NCBI RefSeq assembly: GCF_008014745.1
Contig: NZ_VPFD01000009.1
Span: 62,001 to 126,000 of the forward strand
Length of the DNA stretch: 64,000 nt
Source: Massilia arenae
GTDB lineage: Bacteria; Pseudomonadota; Gammaproteobacteria; Burkholderiales; Burkholderiaceae_D
Reading direction: 5' to 3'
A model generated the notes under the pieces. It was given only the letters and a program-made list of their open reading frames with translations. It was not told the origin of the DNA and made no database searches. The position numbers and the translations under genes were made by a program. Position 1 is the stretch's first letter. Every line of letters starts with the position of its first letter. Positions 39,031-49,748 of this stretch are shown here, in pieces.

Positions 39031-39587
39031 GGCTTGCTTCCTTCGGCTAAATAGAAAGTCAGGCGCAGGCGCGCCTCGACCCCGGCCTCGCCCACGCTGT
39101 CGCGGCGGAAGGCCACGTCGTCCAGCGAGGCGTGCGGGATCGCGCGCAGCACGTCCATCGCGAACTGCCAGATCGCGCCATAACTCCCCTTCACCGGCAG
39201 GTTGACCTGGTAGGCAATCAGCTGCGCGTTGCGGTCGTTGGTGGCCCGATACTCTCCCTGGCGCAGCGCCAGCCCGTGGCGCTCGGCCAGCGCGAACACT
39301 TCCTTCAATTGGCGCTCTACCCCACGGCGCTCGCCCAGGGTGGCATAGAAGTGCTGCAGATTCTGGTCGCTGCTGGGCGGCTGCGCCGCCGGGACTGGCT
39401 GCGGCGGGAGCGGCGTACGTGCCGCCCGGCGCGCCGCCTCGTATTCTTCATTCAGTTGCGCGCGCGCCGGCAGCAGCGCTACCTGGGCCGCGGCCCCGGC
39501 CAGCAGCAGCGCCAGCACCAGGGCTACCAGCGGATCGATGCGCGCCAGCAGCAGGCGCGCGCGCAGCAGGAAGGCGCCCGCCTTCAT
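39027..39587 (-). CDS. PilO/GspM-like inner-membrane assembly protein
   Basis: 186 aa. A membrane helix (DPLVALVLALLLAGAAAQVALL) is followed by a periplasmic helical linker and a ferredoxin-like domain (FYATLGERRGVERQLKEVFALAERHGLALRQGEY, VNLPVKGSYGAIWQFAMDVLRAIPHASLDDVAFRR), the PilO pattern. The ATGA overlap with the preceding PilN-like gene sets the start. It would form the alignment complex with the PilN- and PilM-like proteins. Confidence 0.75.
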   Translation of the reverse strand: MKAGAFLLRARLLLARIDPLVALVLALLLAGAAAQVALLPARAQLNEEYEAARRAARTPLPPQPVPAAQPPSSDQNLQHFYATLGERRGVERQLKEVFALAERHGLALRQGEYRATNDRNAQLIAYQVNLPVKGSYGAIWQFAMDVLRAIPHASLDDVAFRRDSVGEAGVEARLRLTFYLAEGSKP

Positions 39588-40129
39588 GACGCCTCCCACT
39601 GCACGCTGACCTGGAACCGCAGCGGACGGTTCGGATCCTGCTCCATCACCTCGTGGCGCAGCAGCACCACGCTGCTGAACCATTCCTCGGCCTGCAGGCG
39701 CGTGATATAGGCCAGCATCTCGTCGCTCGAGCGCGCCTCGGCGCTGATGCGCACCGTGCGCCGTTTCGCGTCCGGCTCCAGCGCCAGCAGTGCGATCGTG
39801 TTCGGCGTGGCTTCGCCCAGGGCCGCGGCCACGTCGCGCCACGGCAGGTTCAGTTGCAGGATGGCGGCATTGACGGCGCCGGCCTGGGCCGGCGCCACGG
39901 CAACTTTCGGCGCCGGCGGCGCGGCCACGGGCGCCGGCGCGCTGCGCGCGGCCAGCGCGGCCTGCAGATCGCGCACTTCTTCCTGCTGCTCGAAGTAACG
40001 CTGGGTCATGAACAGCGCCGGGATGCACAGCGCCAGCACGCCCGGTACGGCATAGATCAGGGTCGGCGGCGCACGGAACAGCGTGCGGCGCAGGCCGGGC
40101 GGCGCAAAGTCGATGCGGGTGCGCTTCAT
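39584..40129 (-). CDS. PilN/GspL-C-like inner-membrane assembly protein
   Basis: 181 aa. A short cytosolic peptide MKRTRIDFAPPGLRRT, a membrane helix (TLIYAVPGVLALCIPALFM), then coiled coil and a periplasmic domain with LPWRDVAAALGEATPNTIALLALEPDAKRRTVRISAEA, as in PilN (the LNxDF-like start is replaced). Coupled on both sides by ATGA overlaps. Start chosen at MKRTRID; the longer frame adds unrelated codons from the previous gene. Confidence 0.75.
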   Translation of the reverse strand: MKRTRIDFAPPGLRRTLFRAPPTLIYAVPGVLALCIPALFMTQRYFEQQEEVRDLQAALAARSAPAPVAAPPAPKVAVAPAQAGAVNAAILQLNLPWRDVAAALGEATPNTIALLALEPDAKRRTVRISAEARSSDEMLAYITRLQAEEWFSSVVLLRHEVMEQDPNRPLRFQVSVQWEAS

Positions 40130-40933
40130 GCCGGCACTCCGGTGCGGGCCAGGCGTGCCAGTTCCGACCACTCGTCGGCCTGCTCGAGCAGGCTGCAGGC
40201 GAATTTCAGCCGCCCCGGGCTGCTGGCCCAGGCGGCGGGCGCGGCGCCGCTCAACTGCAGGCGCTCGGGCCGCGCGATCCCGACCCGCAGCGCTTCGCGC
40301 GCAATATGCGAATCGAGCCAGTCGCGGTCGGCCCCCGCCGGGATCGGGGCGCTTCTCACCGCCGCCAGCTTGCGGCCATCGTAGGCCGCCAGCGACAGCA
40401 CGCCGCCATGGACCAGGCCGAACCAGGCTCCGCTCCTGCGCTCACGGCGCCAGGCGTTCATGGCGGCGACGAATTGCGGGCCGATTTCGACCAGGTGGAA
40501 GCCGTGTTCGCGGGCGGCAGCGGCCAGTGCGTCGAGCAAGGCCACTGGCGCAGCCGCGGCCAGGAAGGGATCGACCGCATCCCAGTCGGCGCTGATCTTC
40601 CACTCGGCGCCGGCGGCTCCGAACAGGTGCTGGAAGCGCAGCGCGGCGGCCGCCTCCAGGTCGCCCATGCGGGTGGCGCCGGGCGGCGGCGGCACTTGCC
40701 ACAGGCGCACCAGCTCGTCGGCCAGCACCACGCTCACAGGCCAGCCCCTGACCGGCAGGTCGGAGAAGAGCATGCGCAGGCCGGGCGCCAGCGCGTCGGG
40801 GGCGAACAGGTCGAGCGGCTGCTCCGCCAGGGCCAGCGGCGCGCCGCCGAACAGGCGGCGATGCTTGACCAGGGCCAGGCCGTTGGCGGCCACGCCCAGG
40901 CGCAGGGCTTGTCCGATGGGAGGGAAATGCAAT

Positions 40934-40941
<8 letters not shown>
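40126..40941 (-). CDS. PilM/GspL-like actin-fold assembly protein, divergent
   Basis: 271 aa with no membrane helix. The alternating strands and helices (ALRLGVAANGLALVKH, VSVVLADELVRLWQVPPP, LLDALAAAAREHGFHLVEIGPQFVAAMNAW, WFGLVHGGVLSLAAYDGRKL) fit the cytosolic half of GspL/PilM-type proteins. Classic PilM ATP-binding motifs are not obvious. Between the ATPase and PilN-like genes it sits where pilM/gspL belongs; function is inferred mainly from context. Confidence 0.6.
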
Positions 40942-42615
<1,674 letters not shown>

Positions 42616-42619
<4 letters not shown>

Positions 42620-43803
42620 GACATGTCTCCCGCCAGGTCGAAGATCGGCATATACAGCAGCACCACGATGGCGCCCACCACCAGGCCGATGGCCGCCATC
42701 AACAGCGGCTCGAAGGTGCGCGTGAAGCGGTCGATCCAGCGCCCGATCTCACCATCGTAGAAGGCGGCCGACTGGGTCAGCATCGGCCCCATTTCTCCGG
42801 TGCGCTCGCCCACGCGCAGCATGCGCAGCGAGATCGGCGTGGTCAGGCCATGCGTCTCGAAGGCGTTCGACAGCGGCTGGCCGGCCTCGATCGCGGCGCG
42901 CGCCGCGGCCAGGTTGCGCGCCAGGTGGCCCGTCACCATTGGCTGCACGGTCTCGATCGCGCCCACGATGGTGATGCCGCCCTCGGTCAGCATGCCCAGC
43001 GTCAGGTACAGGCGCGACAGCTCATACACGCGGGCCCGTTCACCGATGCCGGGGAGTTTCGCCAGCAGGCGCGCCATGCCGCCGCTGCGCAGCAGATGGC
43101 GCACGCCGGCAACGGCGCCGGCGACCAGCAACGCCGCGGCGACCAGGATCGCGCTGCCGTGGCCGGCCGCGAACTGGCCCCAGTCCAGCAGCAGCTGCGA
43201 CATCCACGGCAGGTCGCGGCCGGCGCCGTGGTAGACCTCGGCGAACTTCGGCACCACGTAGCCGATCAGGAAGGCGCTGACGCCGCCGCCGACCATCAAT
43301 AGGATCACCGGATAGATCGAGGCGCTGACGATCTTGGAACGCACGGTATCGATGCGCTGCTGGTAGTCGATGTAGCGCGCCAGCGCGCGCGGCAGGTCGC
43401 TGGTGCCTTCGGCGGCGCGCACGATGCCGACGTACAGCGGCGGGAACAGCGCCGGTTGAGACGCCAGCACGCTGGAAAAACGCTTGCCTTCGCGCAGGCC
43501 GCCCAACAACCGTTCCAGCACGCCGCGGGTGGACGGCGCGCCTTCCTTTTCGAGCAGGGCTTCGAGGCTTTCGACGATGCCCAGGCCGGCATTGAGCAGC
43601 GCCAGCAGCTCCTGGCTGAACAGCACGAGGGACAGCTTGCCGCCCTTGGGACGCGCCAGCGCCGCCCCGCGCGCCGGTTCGACGGCGCTGACGAACAGGC
43701 CGCGCGCCTCGACCTGGCGGCGCGCGTCCTGGGCGTCGAGCGCGTCGACGACGACGTTGGAGATCGACATATCGGGCGCAAGGGTGCGAACGGCGAACTG
43801 CAT
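42616..43803 (-). CDS. gspF: GspF/PilC-family inner-membrane platform protein
   Basis: 395 aa with the duplicated T2SSF domain (residues about 65-190 and 270-390) and three membrane helices (IYPVILLMVGGGVSAFLIGYVV; ILVAAALLVAGAVAGV; LMAAIGLVVGAIVVLLYMPIFDL). The N-terminal FAVRTLAPDMS...VVDALDAQDARRQVEARGLFV is the usual start. It anchors the ATPase and pseudopilus base. It lies 56 bases after gspG, the largest gap within the operon. Confidence 0.93.
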
Positions 43804-43859
43804 GGGATGCCCGGCCAGGTTGGGGTGAAGCGAAAAGGGAAAGCTTGCTGCGTGTTCGG

Positions 43860-44303
43860 TCAGTTCGTGATGTCGGCGTTGTCGCCGCTGCCACCAGGCT
43901 GCCCGTCCTTACCCAGGGACAGCACTTCGTAGTCGCCGCGGGCGCCCGGCGCACGGTACTGGTAGGGATTGCCCCACGGGTCGGGCGGAATCGCCTTCTT
44001 CAGATAGGGGCCGTTCCACTTGGCGCCGGCGCTCGGTGGCGCCGTCATGAGGGCGGCCAGGCCCTCGTCGGTGGTCGGATAGCGGCCGACGTCGAGCCGG
44101 TAGGTGTCGAGGGTCTTGTCGAAGGCGTCGATCTGGGCGCGGGCGGCGGTGACTTCGGATTTGCCGAGCTGCGAGAAGTACTTGGGGCCGACATAGGCGG
44201 CGAGCAGGCCGATGATGACGATCACCACCAGCAGCTCCAGCAGCGTGAAGCCCGCGCTGCGCCCGGCAGGGACGACGGCGCCCTGTTTCATAGCAAAAAC
44301 CAT
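43860..44303 (-). CDS. gspG: major pseudopilin GspG
   Basis: 147 aa. Class III signal AGRSAGFTLLELLVVIVIIGLLAAYVGPKYF with glutamate +5, and the GspG calcium-binding globular end GRYPTTDEGLAALMTAPP...PYLKKAIPPDPWGNPYQYRAPGARGDYEVLSLGKDGQPGG. AGGAG seven bases before ATG fixes the start; upstream codons are not conserved. First gene of the minus-strand secretion operon. An A/T-rich divergent promoter region separates it from the PEP-CTERM gene. Confidence 0.95.
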   Translation of the reverse strand: MVFAMKQGAVVPAGRSAGFTLLELLVVIVIIGLLAAYVGPKYFSQLGKSEVTAARAQIDAFDKTLDTYRLDVGRYPTTDEGLAALMTAPPSAGAKWNGPYLKKAIPPDPWGNPYQYRAPGARGDYEVLSLGKDGQPGGSGDNADITN

Positions 44304-44679
44304 CAAGCGACTCCTAGATTGCTTCTTTGAAATGCTGCCCGTGAAAGGTAACACGCTGCTGAGCGCGACGACAACTCTTCTTTTCAAAAAAACACCGTCT
44401 GATGCAAGACTCATGGACTTTGATTACATGTAACAAACTTTCCCATATTGCAATGATGCATATTTCAAACAGGTGACAAATTGCTAGAAATAATGATTGT
44501 TCATAGCTAAAACCAAATTTAATCAATGCAAGTTGTGAAAACTCAAAATATTTCTTGTTAAACTTTTTTACACTTTTATTAATTCCATTGATATATTTCT
44601 TGGCAACCTGAAACTCAGGTGCCAAGCGCAGTGCCCCGCCCTACCCAGGCGAGAGAAATCCCAACCACAAAGGCAAATC
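44304..44679. promoter_or_regulatory. A/T-rich divergent promoter region with long hairpin
   Basis: 376 bases without a gene, strongly A/T-rich against a GC-rich genome. It must hold promoters of the secretion operon and of the PEP-CTERM/subtilase genes. At 44599-44626 a stem of 12 pairs (CTTGGC and ACCTGA paired with TCAGGT and GCCAAG, one bulged A, AAC loop) lies about 50 bases before the PEP-CTERM start codon, probably in its leader. I could not assign sigma-54 or sigma-70 boxes with confidence. Confidence 0.55.
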
Positions 44680-45441
44680 ATGACTCGGAAATCGCAGATG
44701 GCATTACCCTCCCTGACCAGTCCGCTGGCCAAGTTCGCGGCCGCGGCTCTTGGCGCCGCGGCCATCGCCGCGCCGGCCCAAGGCGCGACGATCAATTTCG
44801 ACGCCGGCGCGGGCATGGTGTTCGGCAGCGGCGACAGCTGGCAGGAGCAAGGGTACAACCTGACCTTCGAGGCCTACGATCCGGCGGACGTGGACAGCCT
44901 GGTCGGCGCCATCGTCGACACCAGCGATCCGACTTACTGCATCGACATGGCGTGCCCCATCAACGGCCAGGGCGGCTACTACGGCGCCTTCAACGACAGC
45001 ATCGTGTGGGTCCAGTCCGAGACCGCCGGCGCCTCGTTCATGGTGAAGTCGATCGACGCCAGCTTCATCGGCCTCGACGCCGCCCTGGGCGGTTATCCGA
45101 TCTATTCCGGCCTGCTGCGGATGCAGGGCTTCCTGGCCGACGGCAGCTATATCCTGCAAGACCTGCTGCTCGACGGCCCCAGCTCGCAAGGCTTCCTGTT
45201 CGGCAGCTACTCGCCATTCGAGACCTTCGCCAACACCGCCTTCGTGAGCATGGCCATGTTCGGCTTTACCTGCGACGACGCGGGCGACTGCGTGGCCTTC
45301 GACAACAACCGCGGCCAGTTCGCGATCGACAACCTGGTGCTGGATGACGCGCTGGCCGAAGTGCCTGAGCCAGCCAGTCTCGCGCTGTTCGGCCTCGGCT
45401 TCCTGGGTCTGGCCGCCCGCGCCCGCCGCCGCAATGCCTGA
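44680..45441 (+). CDS. secreted PEP-CTERM sorting-signal protein
   Basis: 253 aa. A signal peptide (FAAAALGAAAIAAPAQGA) leads a beta-rich mature domain (TINFDAGAGMVFGSGDSWQEQGY, ...FSNTAF-like FANTAFVSMAMFGFTCDDAGDC) without known catalytic residues. The C-terminus has VPEPASLALFGLGFLGLAARARRR: PEP motif, one membrane helix, basic tail. Such proteins are recognised by an exosortase and exported to the surface with EPS. AAGG precedes the ATG. It is followed by a subtilase gene after 51 bases, possibly one operon. Confidence 0.92.
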   Translation: MTRKSQMALPSLTSPLAKFAAAALGAAAIAAPAQGATINFDAGAGMVFGSGDSWQEQGYNLTFEAYDPADVDSLVGAIVDTSDPTYCIDMACPINGQGGYYGAFNDSIVWVQSETAGASFMVKSIDASFIGLDAALGGYPIYSGLLRMQGFLADGSYILQDLLLDGPSSQGFLFGSYSPFETFANTAFVSMAMFGFTCDDAGDCVAFDNNRGQFAIDNLVLDDALAEVPEPASLALFGLGFLGLAARARRRNA

Positions 45442-45492
45442 GCACGCCACTCCATCACAGTCGAATTCCGCAGAACCCAAGGACACGCATCC

Positions 45493-48400
45493 ATGAAACT
45501 CCGCCCAATTTCCGCAGCCATCCTGTTCGCACTGACCGGCATGTCGCTGGCAGTCCAGGCCGACGACGTCCGCCGCCCCTACGTCGTGCAACTGACCGAC
45601 AAGCCGATCGCCTCCTATGACGGCGGCGTCAACGGCCTCGCCGCCACCCAACCCCGCTCCGGCCAGCGCCTCGACCTGAACAGCGCCAGCGTCCAGCTCT
45701 ACAGCGGCTACCTGGACCAGAAGAAGGCCGCCGTGCGCGCCGCCATCGGCGGCGCCCCGCTGGTGCACGACTACAAGGTGGTGCTCAACGGCTTCTCGGC
45801 CATGCTGACCGATGCCGAAGTGCGCGCCCTGATCGGCCGCACCGACGTGCTGGCGGTCACGCCCGACGTGCCGCGCGAACTGACCACCGTCTCGACCCGC
45901 GACTTCCTCAAGCTCTCCGGCCCGAACGGCGCCTGGTCCAAGCTGGGCGGCCTGGCCGAGGCCGGCGAAGACGTCATCATCGGCATCGTCGACGGCGGCG
46001 TGTGGCCGGAGCACCTGTCCTACGCCGATCGCCTGGACAGCAACGGCAAGCCGACCCACGACAGCAGCGGCAGCCTGGTCTATTCGGCGCCGCCGGCGCG
46101 CTGGCAGGGCGACTGCCAGACCGGCGAAGGCTTCACCACCGCCCACTGCAACAACAAGCTGATCGGCGCGCAATACTTCGACGACATCTACAAGACCACC
46201 GGCCGCACCAGCCACTGGAGCGAATTCCGCTCCTCGCCGCGCGATTCGCTGGGCGGCGACGCCGGCGAAGGCAGCCACGGCACCCACACCTCGACCACCG
46301 CCGGCGGCAACTACGGCGTGGACGTGACCATGGCCGGCGTCAACATCGGCGAGATGTCGGGCGTCGCCCCGCGCGCGCGCATCGCGTCGTACAAGGTGTG
46401 CTGGACCTATGTCGACCCCAGCTTGGCCATCGGCCGCCGCAACAGCTGCTACGTCGGCGACAGCGTGGCCGCGATCGAAAAGGCCGTGGCCGACGGCGTG
46501 CACGTGATCAACTTCTCGATCAGCGGCGGCACCACCCTGACCGACCCGGTCGAGCAAGCGTTCTTTGGCGCCGCCAATGCCGGCGTCATCGCCGTGGCCT
46601 CGGCCGGCAACGACGGCCCCGGCAACCAGGTGGCCCACATCAGCCCCTGGCACACCACGGTCGGCGCCTCGACCCATAACCGCGAGTTCCAGGCGACCGT
46701 CACCCTGGGCAATAACCAGAAATACACCGGCGCCTCGATGAATACCACGCCGCTGCCGGCCGAACCGGTGGTCGATGCATCGACCGTCGGCCTGGCGGGC
46801 GCCAACGCCGCCCGCCTCGCCTTCTGCTACAGCGCCTCGTTCAACGGCGGCCAGGCCCTGCTCGATCCGGCCAAGGTGGCCGGCAAGGTCGTGATCTGCA
46901 ATCGCGGCGAGAACGACCGCGTCGACAAGAGCCGCGCGGTGCGCGAAGCCGGCGGCGTCGGCATGATCCAGGTCGACAACGGCACCGGCCTGGTGGCCGA
47001 CATGCACTCGGTGCCTTCGGTCCACGTCACCCAGGCCGACGGCCAGGCGATCCGCAGCTATGCGGCTGCCGGCGCCGCCAGCGCCACCGCCGCGATCAGC
47101 AAGTTCGTGGTCGGCGTTTCGCGGCTGAATGCCCCGATCATGGCCAACTTCTCGTCGCGCGGCCCGAACCGCGCCGACCCCAACGTGCTCAAGCCGGACG
47201 TGACCGCGCCGGGCGTGGACATCATCGCCGGCGGCACCCCGGGCCTGACCGAAGAGCAGCATGCCGACATCCTCAACGGCACCCTGGTGCCGCCGGTCGA
47301 GTTCGTGTCGATGCAGGGCACCTCGATGTCGGCGCCGCACGTGGCTGGCGTCAGCGCCCTGGTGCGCCAGAAACACCCGACCTGGACGCCGGCGATGATC
47401 AAGTCGGCCCTGATGACGACCGCGACCAACACCTTCCCGGACACGCTGACCGGCGACATCCGCGGCCACCTGCCGTTCGCGCAGGGCGCCGGCCACGTCA
47501 ACCCGACCGCCGCGCTCGACCCGGGCCTGGTGTACGACATCGGCGAAGCCGACTACCGCAAATACCTGTGCGGCGCCGGCGTCAGCTCCCAGTGCGCGGG
47601 CGGCCAGATCCCCGGCTACGAGCTGAACCTGCCGTCGATCACCGTCGGCAACGTGCTCGGCTCGGTGGTCATCAACCGTACCGTGACCAACGTCAGCGCC
47701 ACCGCCTCGAGCTTCAACGCGCAGATCTCGGTGCCGGGCTATGACGCCGTGGTGACCCCGGCCACGCTGGCGATCGAGCCGGGCCAGACCAGGTCGTTCA
47801 CCGTCAAGCTGACCCACGCCGGCGCGTCCGAGAACACCTGGCAGTACGGCACGCTGACCTGGACCGGCGGCGGCCATACCGTGCGCAGCCCGGTCGTGGC
47901 CCGCTCCGGCAAGCCGGTCATCGCGCCGGTATTCTTCTCCAGCGACCGCGCCAGCGGCAGCAAGGCCCTGTCCGTCACCACCGGCTTCGCCGGCAAGATG
48001 GGTTCGACTGTCGGCGGCCTGAAGGAAATCGTGCGCACCGCAAACACGATCGCCCCGGCGCCGGACGGCAGCCTCGACACGCTGGAACTGATGGCCGACG
48101 TCTGCCACCGCGGCCTGTACGGCACCCGCGTGCTGCCGGTGACCTTCACCGCGGACACCATGGCGGCGCAGTTCGAGCTGTTCGACCGCGATACGGGCGG
48201 CAATGGTGGCGACGACCTCGACCTGGTGATGGTGAACGCGGCCGGCCAACTGGTCGCCTACTCGGCCACCTACGGCTCGGACGAGACGATCGCGCTGGCG
48301 GCCCCGCCGGCCGGCAATTACAAGGTCTGCACGCTGGGCTACAGCACCGCCTCCGGTGGCGCCACCTCGTTTGGCCTGCACGCCGTGGTCGTGAACAGCA

Positions 48401-48639
48401 GCGACAAGGGCGGCAACCTGCGGGCCATGCTGCCGGCCAACGTGTATGCCGGCGGCAAGGCGACCGTGGCGGTGAGCTGGTCCGGCCTGCCGGCCGGCAA
48501 GCGCTTCCTGGGCGGCGTGCGCCTGCTGGACGCCAGCGGTGCGGTCGGCTCGACCACCGTGCTGCAGGTCGAAACCAACCAGCCGGTGCCGAAGGCCGAG
48601 CGTCCACAGCGCGTCAAGGCGAAGGACGTCGGTGTGTAA
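45493..48639 (+). CDS. secreted S8 (subtilisin-like) serine peptidase with PA domain
   Basis: 1048 aa. Signal peptide (ISAAILFALTGMSLAVQA), inhibitor I9-like propeptide (YVVQLTDKP...VHDYKVVLNGFSAMLTDAEV), then the S8 catalytic domain: Asp in GIVDGGVWPEH near residue 166, His in GSHGTHTS near 262, oxyanion Asn in SAGNDGPG near 371, Ser in GTSMSAPHVAG near 612. A protease-associated insert (VVICNRGENDRVDKS) splits it. After that come a LPSITVGN/RTVTNV fibronectin-III-like domain and a C-terminal beta domain resembling PPC. The layout matches plant cucumisin-type subtilases. No PEP-CTERM anchor; it is likely a secreted degradative protease, perhaps through the adjacent secretion operon. Confidence 0.93.
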   Translation: MKLRPISAAILFALTGMSLAVQADDVRRPYVVQLTDKPIASYDGGVNGLAATQPRSGQRLDLNSASVQLYSGYLDQKKAAVRAAIGGAPLVHDYKVVLNGFSAMLTDAEVRALIGRTDVLAVTPDVPRELTTVSTRDFLKLSGPNGAWSKLGGLAEAGEDVIIGIVDGGVWPEHLSYADRLDSNGKPTHDSSGSLVYSAPPARWQGDCQTGEGFTTAHCNNKLIGAQYFDDIYKTTGRTSHWSEFRSSPRDSLGGDAGEGSHGTHTSTTAGGNYGVDVTMAGVNIGEMSGVAPRARIASYKVCWTYVDPSLAIGRRNSCYVGDSVAAIEKAVADGVHVINFSISGGTTLTDPVEQAFFGAANAGVIAVASAGNDGPGNQVAHISPWHTTVGASTHNREFQATVTLGNNQKYTGASMNTTPLPAEPVVDASTVGLAGANAARLAFCYSASFNGGQALLDPAKVAGKVVICNRGENDRVDKSRAVREAGGVGMIQVDNGTGLVADMHSVPSVHVTQADGQAIRSYAAAGAASATAAISKFVVGVSRLNAPIMANFSSRGPNRADPNVLKPDVTAPGVDIIAGGTPGLTEEQHADILNGTLVPPVEFVSMQGTSMSAPHVAGVSALVRQKHPTWTPAMIKSALMTTATNTFPDTLTGDIRGHLPFAQGAGHVNPTAALDPGLVYDIGEADYRKYLCGAGVSSQCAGGQIPGYELNLPSITVGNVLGSVVINRTVTNVSATASSFNAQISVPGYDAVVTPATLAIEPGQTRSFTVKLTHAGASENTWQYGTLTWTGGGHTVRSPVVARSGKPVIAPVFFSSDRASGSKALSVTTGFAGKMGSTVGGLKEIVRTANTIAPAPDGSLDTLELMADVCHRGLYGTRVLPVTFTADTMAAQFELFDRDTGGNGGDDLDLVMVNAAGQLVAYSATYGSDETIALAAPPAGNYKVCTLGYSTASGGATSFGLHAVVVNSSDKGGNLRAMLPANVYAGGKATVAVSWSGLPAGKRFLGGVRLLDASGAVGSTTVLQVETNQPVPKAERPQRVKAKDVGV

Positions 48640-48676
48640 TTGACAGGACGGGGCCGCTAGCCCCGATGTGAACGAC

Positions 48677-48698
48677 AAAGCGCGCCTCGGCGCGCTTT
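48677..48698. terminator. bidirectional terminator after the subtilase
   Basis: AAAGCGCG-CCTCGG-CGCGCTTT followed by GTCTTTT on the plus strand, between two convergent genes. Confidence 0.8.
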
Positions 48699-48721
48699 GT
48701 CTTTTGGGAAGGAAAAAAGGA

Positions 48722-49135
48722 TCAGGCTGCCGGCAAACCCAGCTGGCAGGCGCCGGCGAAGCAGACGGCGCCCGGATCGGGGCGGTGGATGCAGATCGAC
48801 ATTTCGCCGGTACGCTGGATCTCGGCCTGGCGCTCGGTCTTCGAGCGTTCGGCCAGGGCCAGCAAGGCCTTCTCGTCGGTCTGCGCGGTCGAGTACGGCA
48901 AGTATTCCTGCGGGCCGCCGCAGGCCAGCGCGCCGACCGGGAGCGAGCGGCATTGCGCATTGTCGCTGCAGGCGGGGGTGCCGATCAGGCGCTTGATCTC
49001 GGAGACGGTGGCGCCGGGCTGGAGCGCGACCACCGGCGGCGCGCCGTCTTTCACGGGCGGCTGGGCCGGATCGTGGGCCTGGGTGGTGCAGGCGGCGGTG
49101 GCGCCGAACAGGAGGATGAGGATGAGTTTTTTCAT
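48722..49135 (-). CDS. small lipoprotein, uncharacterised
   Basis: 137 aa. Signal peptide with lipobox ATAAC (Cys16). The mature part has six more cysteines, likely disulfide-bonded (PACSDNAQCRSLPVGALACGG, ICIHRP..AVCFAGACQ) and a GATVSEIKRLIG segment. I do not recognise a family. It converges with the subtilase gene, and a gap of 303 bases precedes it. Confidence 0.7.
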   Translation of the reverse strand: MKKLILILLFGATAACTTQAHDPAQPPVKDGAPPVVALQPGATVSEIKRLIGTPACSDNAQCRSLPVGALACGGPQEYLPYSTAQTDEKALLALAERSKTERQAEIQRTGEMSICIHRPDPGAVCFAGACQLGLPAA

Positions 49136-49438
49136 GCCGCCATCTTCGCGCGCACGCTATGACTGGTCAAGTGAATAACATTAACCAACTGTTACCAAAT
49201 GTGTCGACCTCATGTTGCGCCCACCTTACGGAACACGCAGATGTCCGACGAGCTTGCATCAGAACATCTTAAGTTTCCGTATGGATATATTTCTCATTTG
49301 CAGACAAATGGCGTGAACGTCGCGCATCCTATCCACTTCAAATGCAAACTTGGACGTTCGCAAATGTAAAAAATTGAGCGTAGGAAAATTTACTCACTAC
49401 AATAGCTTCATTACAGACGAGCTTGTTCGAGTTCATAC
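49136..49438. other. A/T-rich gene-free region between two small lipoprotein genes
   Basis: 303 bases, rich in A/T, presumably divergent promoters. I see a palindrome CATTTG-CAGA-CAAATG (49295-49310) and a repeated GACGAGCTTG (near 49238 and 49419), without clear promoter boxes. Nothing else is supported. Confidence 0.5.
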
Positions 49439-49747
49439 ATGACCTTCCTGCGCACCATCCTCGCCCTCTCCCTGACCGCCGCCCTGGCTGCCTGCGGCGG
49501 CCAGTACGATATCGACACGACCGTCCAGACCGCGTCGACCACCATGATCGAAATTAGGCCAGCCTCGGTGAGCGCAGCAGCGGCCACCGTCGCCACTGTC
49601 GCCACCGTCGCCTCGGCCACGATGCCGGCGCCCGACTGCGCCGCCGAAGGCTGCGCCAGCCTGCGCATCATCGACGGCAATGCGGAGGCCTGGCGCATCG
49701 ATGCCCAGCGCCGCGCCGCGCTCGAGGCCAGCCTGCCTCAGACCTGA
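49439..49747 (+). CDS. small lipoprotein with 9-bp tandem repeat, uncharacterised
   Basis: 102 aa. Lipobox LAAC (Cys19), then a linker encoded partly by three near-identical 9-base repeats GCCACCGTC (49583-49609), giving ATVATVATV. The C-terminal part DCAAEGCASLRIIDGNAEAWRIDAQRRAALEA has two cysteines in a short hairpin and an amphipathic helix. No recognisable family. Its stop codon is one base from the convergent PEP-CTERM gene. Confidence 0.6.
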   Translation: MTFLRTILALSLTAALAACGGQYDIDTTVQTASTTMIEIRPASVSAAAATVATVATVASATMPAPDCAAEGCASLRIIDGNAEAWRIDAQRRAALEASLPQT

Positions 49748-49748
49748 T

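Noticed and set aside
44704-48960. 1418-codon open frame on the minus strand opposite the subtilase
   Set aside because: It is antisense to a well supported S8 peptidase and PEP-CTERM gene. Its protein is low-complexity Gly/His/Val/Arg without motifs, the usual shadow of GC-rich coding DNA.
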